Below are positions 23,601 through 25,926 of a stretch of DNA of 25,926 bases, piece by piece. The DNA lies in contig NW_003133346.1 in assembly GCF_000003605.2 (NCBI RefSeq), positions 520,681-546,606 on the forward strand, in the 5' to 3' direction. The stretch's first letter is position 1. Every line of letters starts with the position of its first letter. Origin of the DNA: Saccoglossus kowalevskii (lineage: Eukaryota > Hemichordata > Enteropneusta > Harrimaniidae). The notes under the pieces were generated by a model. The model did no database searches and was not told where the DNA came from. It was given only the letters and a program-made list of their open reading frames with translations. Both the position numbers and the translations under genes were made by a program.

Positions 23601-25265
23601 TGGACTTGCGGTTTTAACAAGAAGTCAAAAATAGCACTTTTTACCAAAAATGTCAAAATATTCACCAAAATTAGAGAATTGAAGATATCATGAAATGAAC
23701 AAATCTAAGAGAGGTCTACCCAGGGTACATATACACCAAGTATCAAAGCATTCAGGCTTATGGTTTTCAAAAAGAAGTCGAACAAGTCATTGTCAATGAC
23801 ACGTTCCTGTTCCGTTCATATTTGAGTGACATATACATTCAAAGCAGATCATGACCAAAATCTCAGACCACTTTCAGTGGTCTGAACCGAAATGCACCTG
23901 CATATGTACAACACATTGTATGATGTGTGTGAAGTGTGGTCTTGATCGGTTCAGGCATGCCTGAGATATGGATGCTGAACTGTATTCAGTTAAAACCCGA
24001 TTTGGAAAACAAAACAACGTGAAGTGTGAACTAAATTCACCCATGGTGAATATGTGCAATTTTGACAAATTGTTGACCTTAAAAGGACTGGCCCAAATGC
24101 ACAGGCATATGTATGATATAATGTATGATGTGTATTTGAAGTTTGAACTTGATCTGTCCAGGCATGTCCGAGATATGGATCGAAAACTAAATTCTTTAAA
24201 ACAAAATGGCCACCAGTCGGCCATTTTGAACTTGATCCGAAGAAAAATTAGTGTGCATCAAGCTTATATTATGTTTAATGTATGCACTAAATCTGAACAA
24301 AATCCAACCATGCATGACTGAGATCCGGTTCCGGAATTGTGAAAATACGCGATTTTGATGCATTTTCGGCCTTAAAATGGCCATCATTCAGCTATTGTTA
24401 AGCGGATCATGAAACAAATATACATATCTATTTGTGACATGATGTACCATGTGTGTGTGTAGTTTGAACTCTATCAATCCAGACATGTCTCAAATACGGA
24501 TCCAGAACTGAATTCTTTAAAACAAAATGGCCCCCAGTCGGCCATTTCAAACCCGATCCCAAAAAAAAAAAATGACATGCATCAAGGTTCTATTATGTTT
24601 AATGTATGTACCAAATTTGAACAAAATCCGTCCATGCATAACTGAGATCCGGGTCCGGAATGGTGAAAATATGCGATTTTGATGCATTTTCGGCCTTAAA
24701 ATGGCCGCTATTCGACTATCGTTAATCGGATCATGAAAAAAATGCATGTGCATATGTCCCATATAATGTGTGATGTACAAGTAAAGTTTGAACTTGATCA
24801 GTCCATGCATGTTCGAGATACAGGTGATCACGGACACACGCATGGACGCACACAGGGCAAAACATAAGTCCCCGTTTTCGGACTATGTCCGAACGGGGAC
24901 TAAAAAGTAAAACATTGACACAGACAACGACGGACAATCACTCATATGATAAGCTCCGCTCGACAAAGTCAACAGCGGAGCTAAAAACACTAGACTTTTG
25001 CCAAAAAAGGACAACAGACAGTCAGTTCACCAAGGTTGAAACTAGACCAGACTTTGGTATTGCATTACACTGTCCAACGCTAGCTCAAACTCTATGTTGA
25101 ACAACTTTGATTAACCCAAAACAAATCATTTAATTTATGTTATATGATGGCTTGCTTACCATAGCATGATTCCATCACCAACACTTTTGAATAGTTCCTT
25201 GCCATGTTTCATGGGTAGTTTGTCTTTCAGATCAGGATCATCAGCCATGTTAGAATTAATATAAT
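8489..25265 (-). CDS. PLS: plastin/fimbrin gene, ten coding exons from CH1 to the stop
   Basis: Plastins cross-link actin filaments into tight bundles. They have two N-terminal EF-hands and four calponin-homology (CH) domains, paired as two actin-binding domains (CH1-CH2 and CH3-CH4). The ten exons, read right to left, splice in phase and give about 495 residues, matching roughly residues 120-630 of human plastin. Landmarks are [20 protein letters not shown] and [19 protein letters not shown] in CH1, [18 protein letters not shown] at the end of CH2, [13 protein letters not shown] opening CH3, [13 protein letters not shown] and [10 protein letters not shown], and [20 protein letters not shown] near the C-terminus. 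EF-hands and the start of CH1 are missing because they lie right of the window. Introns reach 6.4 kb and hold many repeats. An alternative 3' end extends exon E into the largest intron. Confidence 0.95.
8771..9444 (+). mobile_element. Helentron/'pearl'-like element, copy 1
   Basis: The 5' end reads CAGCCTGTCGGCTG (small hairpin) and then GATAGCTCCGCTGTTAGC. About four core tandem units of roughly 155 bp follow, marked by ACTTGCGGTTT, TTTTTACCAAAAATGAC and GAACAAATCTGA. The 3' end is the hairpin AGCTCCGCT-TGAC-AAA-GTCG-ACAGCGGAGCT followed by AA. The 5' AGCTCCGCTGT is the inverse of the 3' ACAGCGGAGCT. Subterminal inverted repeats, core tandem repeats and a 3' hairpin with no coding capacity are the plan of pearl/HINE-type non-autonomous Helitron relatives. 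Family name is inferred. Confidence 0.7.
9445..9762 (+). mobile_element. Helentron/'pearl'-like element, copy 2, internally deleted
   Basis: It begins immediately after copy 1 with AATAAACAAGCAGCCTCTCG and GGCTGAGATAG, then jumps into the core at TATTTATACATGTAATATC. The rest of the 5' region and the first core units are missing. It ends with the same hairpin (AGCTCCGCTCGACAAAGTCG, then ACAACAGAGCT with substitutions) near 9762. Head-to-tail with copy 1. Confidence 0.7.
10016..10162 (-). CDS. PLS: plastin exon I (CH4)
   Basis: 49 codons in phase 0, acceptor GTTTCAG ending at 10163 and donor GTAAGT from 10015. Encodes [20 protein letters not shown], then [20 protein letters not shown], ending FRENPTNDT. 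Corresponds to the human stretch [20 protein letters not shown] in CH4. Confidence 0.95.
10302..11588 (+). mobile_element. Helentron/'pearl'-like element, copy 3, interrupted
   Basis: The same 5' end as copies 1 and 2 (AAGCAGCCTCTCGGCTGAGA, TAGCTCCGCTGTTAGCAATG) lies near 10307-10345, and the 3' hairpin near 11553-11586. Core units repeat every 157 bp where well preserved (11161 to 11318). The element is broken by a run of N at 10652-10701 and by about 290 bp of unrelated sequence up to about 10990. After that a stretch already seen at 10447-10490 repeats. Confidence 0.68.
10652..10701. other. assembly gap (50 N)
   Basis: Exactly 50 consecutive N inside a repetitive element. A round number suggests a placeholder of unknown true length. 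Confidence 1.
11589..12263. other. plastin intron H-I, right part, no feature seen
   Basis: AT-rich intronic DNA between the repeat element and exon H. Nothing recognisable. Confidence 0.6.
12264..12373 (-). CDS. PLS: plastin exon H (end of CH3, linker, start of CH4)
   Basis: 110 nt, acceptor CTTGTTAG ending at 12374 and donor GTAAGT from 12263, phase 1 in and phase 0 out. With the last base of exon G it encodes [20 protein letters not shown], then [17 protein letters not shown]. The same region of human plastin reads LVWQLMRRYTLNVLEDL. Confidence 0.93.
12708..12903 (-). CDS. PLS: plastin exon G (CH3)
   Basis: 196 nt, acceptor GCTTACAG ending at 12904 and donor GTAGGT from 12707, ending in phase 1. 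Encodes [20 protein letters not shown], then [20 protein letters not shown], then [20 protein letters not shown]. Human plastin has VNKPPYPKLG, KKLENCNYAVELG and [15 protein letters not shown]. Confidence 0.96.
12904..13585. other. plastin intron F-G with a small foldback
   Basis: Holds an inverted repeat with 17-bp arms at 13118-13134 and 13177-13193 (AAATAGTGTTCCATTCT and AGAATGGAACAATATTT, one mismatch). Otherwise unremarkable. Confidence 0.6.
13586..13674 (-). CDS. PLS: plastin exon F (start of CH3)
   Basis: 89 nt, acceptor TTATTGCAG ending at 13675 and donor GTATTG from 13585. With the last A of exon E it reads [20 protein letters not shown], then [10 protein letters not shown]. This is the first helices of CH3, where human plastin has [20 protein letters not shown]. 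The join to exon E (EEK then TFRNW) shows that exon E's donor at 20080 is used for the full-length protein. Confidence 0.96.
13675..16500. other. plastin intron E-F, left part, no feature seen
   Basis: AT-rich intron. Open frames at 14104-14394 and 15144-15416 have no family resemblance or splice context and look like chance. Confidence 0.55.
16500..16868. repeat. 61-bp minisatellite, about 5 units plus a degenerate unit
   Basis: The unit contains GTGACCTGGGTATCTACATC, CTACCATTGG, GAAATGAGAATTCCAAATAA and GGAATGCTGAA. Five near-identical units run from about 16562 to 16868. A sixth, diverged unit (ATCCTACCATATTAGAAAGT) lies at 16510-16560. Variants include GAAATGAG/GATATGAG and GCTGAA/GATGAA. 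Confidence 0.93.
16869..17880. other. plastin intron E-F between two minisatellites
   Basis: AT-rich sequence with short local duplications such as GTACACAGTTGCGATGAAAG and GTACAAAGTTGCGATATAAAG near 17015-17060. No gene seen. Confidence 0.55.
17900..18545. repeat. 19-bp minisatellite, 26 clean units with diverged flanks
   Basis: The basic unit is CAGCACGTACAATGTGTCG. Four variants differ at the CACGT position: CACGT, CAAGT, CAAAT, and an 18-bp form CACT. From about 18003 to 18485 the order is CACGT x4, CAAGT x4, CACT x2, CAAGT x1, CAAAT x4, CACT x2, CACGT x7, CAAGT x2. Units become progressively diverged at both ends (17900-18000 and 18486-18545), as expected for an array that grows from its centre. 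Long open frames here on both strands are products of the repeat. Confidence 0.97.
18592..18645 (+). repeat. (GAAT)n-like microsatellite
   Basis: GAACGAACAAACAAATGAAT followed by five further GAAT units and decayed copies, directly after the 19-bp minisatellite. Confidence 0.9.
19027..19032 (-). terminator. polyadenylation signal for the short plastin isoform
   Basis: AATAAA on the minus strand, about 93 nt after the stop of the extended exon E. About 12-20 nt further on comes TGCTGTTGTGTCC, a GT-rich stretch of the kind that follows cleavage sites, with CA dinucleotides between. A lone AATAAA would mean little in AT-rich DNA; the spacing and GT-rich element add weight. Confidence 0.55.
19125..20216 (-). 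CDS. PLS: plastin exon E with 3' extension: predicted tail-anchored short isoform
   Basis: From acceptor TTTGCAG (ending 20217) the frame is open for 363 residues to TAA at 19127-19125. Residues 1-45 are the end of CH2 (exon E). Reading through the donor gives 318 more residues: an acidic, Ser/Gly-rich low-complexity linker (about 46-200), a likely amphipathic helix [20 protein letters not shown] (about 200-225), five prolines at 233-237, a Ser/Thr-rich stretch (about 286-335), and a hydrophobic segment [20 protein letters not shown] (340-359) ending KSLF. One hydrophobic helix at the very C-terminus is the layout of a tail-anchored membrane protein. The product would keep EF-hands and CH1-CH2 but lose CH3-CH4, so it could bind actin but not bundle it as full-length plastin does. 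The frame continues from a known coding exon, and the DNA is less AT-rich than the intron around it. Expression is unproven. A nested separate gene is possible but has no obvious start of its own. Confidence 0.72.
   Translation of the reverse strand, partial: DVVSGHSKLNMAFVANLFNMYPALKPPDEGEGDEFERYEETREEKSMYRDVIIIDKLKRSPDEINRQSLNGGRDHVGESQEHAAVDNEQVDSGLNLKRHVESSEEGQNGDFVDGIEGGGITQIDQGKMEKEMGVADSFVNSREEGVSTGIQVHISQFESSNLSENESCHEIIDDSQDEGSVDGGEGDNVNGSGLLNPQQSIDELIDISLQEFAKSVFKERAISQLSDKQEEVPPPPPHDSGILDVYASLITESESVTERLPVLTDNIQPDAGNTDEICASPPKTKIDESVVSSSSPLKTTALNEKVEQIQSKPPVFATAVSTTASPIITTDSTATVEPAYSLYFGIATACLGVVMYFYLKSLF
20081..20216 (-). CDS. PLS: plastin exon E (end of CH2), canonical form
   Basis: 136 nt, ending in phase 1 at donor GTATGT (20080-20075). 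Encodes [20 protein letters not shown], then [20 protein letters not shown], then TREEK. Human plastin has [20 protein letters not shown] and GETREERTF. The Gly/Glu-rich linker between the two actin-binding domains is typical. This donor joins in phase to exon F, giving EEKTFRNW. Confidence 0.95.
20217..20974. other. plastin intron D-E, no feature seen
   Basis: About 760 bp of AT-rich intron without recognisable content. Confidence 0.6.
20975..21055 (-). CDS. PLS: plastin exon D (CH2)
   Basis: 27 codons, phase 0 at both ends, acceptor CTTACAG ending at 21056 and donor GTAAGC from 20974. Encodes [20 protein letters not shown], then RQFVQAT. Human plastin has [20 protein letters not shown] followed by FVTPA. 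It is too short for a simple length cut-off, but its family match is clear. Confidence 0.94.
21056..22455. other. plastin intron C-D, no feature seen
   Basis: AT-rich intron. An open frame at 21822-22031 on the minus strand lacks family resemblance or splice context. Confidence 0.55.
22456..22716 (-). CDS. PLS: plastin exon C (CH1 end, CH2 start)
   Basis: 87 codons, phase 0 at both ends, acceptor TGTTTTAG ending at 22717 and donor GTGAGT from 22455. Encodes [20 protein letters not shown], later [20 protein letters not shown], then [20 protein letters not shown]. Matches human plastin LSPEELLLRWANFHLENSG and [20 protein letters not shown]. Confidence 0.96.
23077..23287 (-). CDS. PLS: plastin exon B (CH1)
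   Basis: 211 nt, acceptor TTACAACAG ending at 23288 and donor GTATGT from 23076, phase 2 in and phase 0 out. Encodes [20 protein letters not shown], then [20 protein letters not shown], then [20 protein letters not shown], and LMWQIIR. [16 protein letters not shown] is a hallmark of plastin CH1. Confidence 0.97.
23349..24985 (+). mobile_element. Helentron/'pearl'-like element, copy 4, carrying a nested second element
   Basis: The 5' end is AAGCAGCCTGCCGGCTGAGA followed by TAGCTCCGCTGTTAGCAATG, and the 3' hairpin AGCTCCGCT...AGCGGAGCT lies at about 24950-24984. The core reads like copies 1-3 up to AAGAAGTCGAA near 23785. It resumes at about 24902 with AAAAGTAAAACATTGACACA. About 1.1 kb of a different repeat family interrupts it. 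Located in the plastin intron between exons A and B. Confidence 0.7.
23796..24902 (+). mobile_element. nested second-family element with 321-bp core repeats and a 3' hairpin
   Basis: The core repeats every 321 bp: AATTCTTTAAAACAAAATGG at 24190 and again at 24511, with GGCCNCCAGTCGGCCATTT stem-loops. About 2.5 units are present. The right end is a strong hairpin at 24867-24901: AGTCCCCGTTTTCGGAC, loop TAT, GTCCGAACGGGGACT, followed by AAA. A perfect 10-bp hairpin (TCAGACCACT/AGTGGTCTGA) lies near the left end at 23863-23885. The left boundary is uncertain by about 15 bp. The layout is like the host element but the sequence is unrelated. Confidence 0.62.
25160..25265 (-). CDS. PLS: plastin exon A (CH1 start)
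   Basis: 106 nt, acceptor TATATTCTCAG ending at 25266 and donor GTAAGC from 25159. Encodes [20 protein letters not shown], then [14 protein letters not shown], and the first two bases of a Cys codon completed by exon B. Human plastin has [20 protein letters not shown] followed by LFKAVGDGIVLCKMIN. It starts in phase 1, so another coding exon must precede it. It contains an internal ATG in good start context (AACATGG), which could serve a shorter isoform. Confidence 0.92.
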
Positions 25266-25411
25266 CTGAGAATATAAGAAATAAATTAAATCTGAAAAAT
25301 AGTATAAACTAGATGCATCAAATATCTACAATGCGCTGCAGAAGTTTAAAGACAAATATGCCATAAGCAGTGTTCTCCCCAATCTGATTAAAATAAGATC
25401 CTAGTTTGGGC

Positions 25412-25435
25412 TTTTTTTTTTTTTTTTTTTTTTTT
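25412..25435 (+). repeat. poly-T run
   Basis: 24 T in a row, followed by T-rich sequence to about 25515. Confidence 0.97.
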
Positions 25436-25539
25436 GTTAAAATAATATCATTAATATTTTTTTCATATATTCTATTATTTTTTTTCAAAATTTATTTGCT
25501 GGTATTTTTTTTAAGTTTTGGTAATCGCGAAAGCCCACA

Positions 25540-25750
25540 AGGATCTGACCAACTACCTATACAAATCGCGTTCAAGTACCTCTCCGCTGACTGGATTAGT
25601 CAACCAATCACAGAGCGCCTTACGAAAACATGGTGATGCACTTTGCGCGTGCGCATGAAGTGGTCACAAAAAAAATGAAAAAAATGGCGGCGCTTACCGG
25701 CCAATCGAGCGAGAAACTCGGAACAAATAATTGACCATGAGGTGAGTATT
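25540..25750. promoter_or_regulatory. CpG-richer promoter-like patch
   Basis: In an AT-rich window this stretch is rich in CG. It holds two CCAAT boxes (AACCAATC near 25599 and GCCAATCG near 25699), an NRF1-type palindrome TGCGCGTGCGCA at 25644-25655 (reverse complement fits YGCGCAYGCGCR), and a YY1-type AAAATGGCGGC at 25681-25691. These are typical of TATA-less housekeeping promoters. Donor-like sites are present in both directions: ATGAG|GTGAGT at about 25741 on plus and GGCCG|GTAAGC near 25700 on minus. It may drive a short plastin transcript, a divergent gene, or both. Which one cannot be decided from sequence. Confidence 0.5.
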
Positions 25751-25926
25751 TGTTGAATATGACATGTTTCCTATTATGATTGAACTATGTCAGGTATTGG
25801 TGGACGTTTAGTCAAGTAACAATATTTATATACGCGAAAATGCGTACTTGTGTGGATATAAATAAAAACACCAGTGTTATTTACAGGCGCTCGGAACGTT
25901 TCTTGGATAATAAAAAATGATCTAAA

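Noticed and set aside
23874-24843. Several overlapping frames of about 100 residues on both strands
   Set aside because: They lie in the 321-bp core repeats of the nested element and resemble one another for that reason. No transposase or other known domain.
25681-25731. 16-codon plus-strand frame starting at the YY1-like ATGGCGGC
   Set aside because: Ends quickly at TGA and shows no family resemblance. Better treated as promoter or 5' UTR sequence.

Overview
The window is animal nuclear DNA: genes split by many introns with GT/AG splice sites, AT-rich intergenic DNA, microsatellites, minisatellites and interspersed repeats. Both recognisable genes are bilaterian families. The repeat style (short elements with internal ~157-bp or ~321-bp tandem repeats closed by a 3' hairpin) resembles marine invertebrates such as molluscs, lancelets or hemichordates. 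I cannot name the species. No bacterial, viral, tRNA, rRNA or CRISPR feature was seen.

Layout, both genes on the minus strand. (1) 36-3753: the 5' half of a peroxisomal trans-2-enoyl-CoA reductase (PECR) gene, a short-chain dehydrogenase/reductase. Exons 2-4 are present, and there are two alternative first exons, at 3050-3170 and 3624-3753. Both encode the TGGGTGIG cofactor loop and end in the same phase. The rest of the gene lies left of the window. (2) 3754-8350: intergenic DNA with a tandem-repeat element at about 6.3-7.2 kb, a GACA microsatellite, and a short block homologous to a PECR intron. (3) 8489-25265: ten coding exons of a plastin/fimbrin gene, an actin-bundling protein, from CH domain 1 to the stop codon. 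The EF-hand exons must lie right of the window. All ten exons join in phase and match the plastin family from end to end. (4) 25.54-25.75 kb: a promoter-like patch with CCAAT, NRF1-like and YY1-like sites.

The most interesting observation is in plastin exon E. Its splice donor (20080/20079) is good and joins in phase to the next exon. If the donor is not used, however, the frame stays open for another 318 codons. It then encodes an acidic, Ser-rich linker, a likely amphipathic helix, a proline run and a C-terminal hydrophobic segment four residues from the stop. AATAAA and a GT-rich stretch follow. This predicts a second plastin isoform: EF-hands plus the first actin-binding domain only, tethered to a membrane by a tail anchor. 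I know of no such plastin form; this is a prediction from sequence.

Other notable structures are a 586-bp PIF/Harbinger-like MITE with TTA target duplications, a 144-bp foldback element upstream of PECR exon 1a, several Helitron/Helentron-like 'pearl' elements (one nested in another) inside plastin introns, and three minisatellites (33, 61 and 19 bp units).
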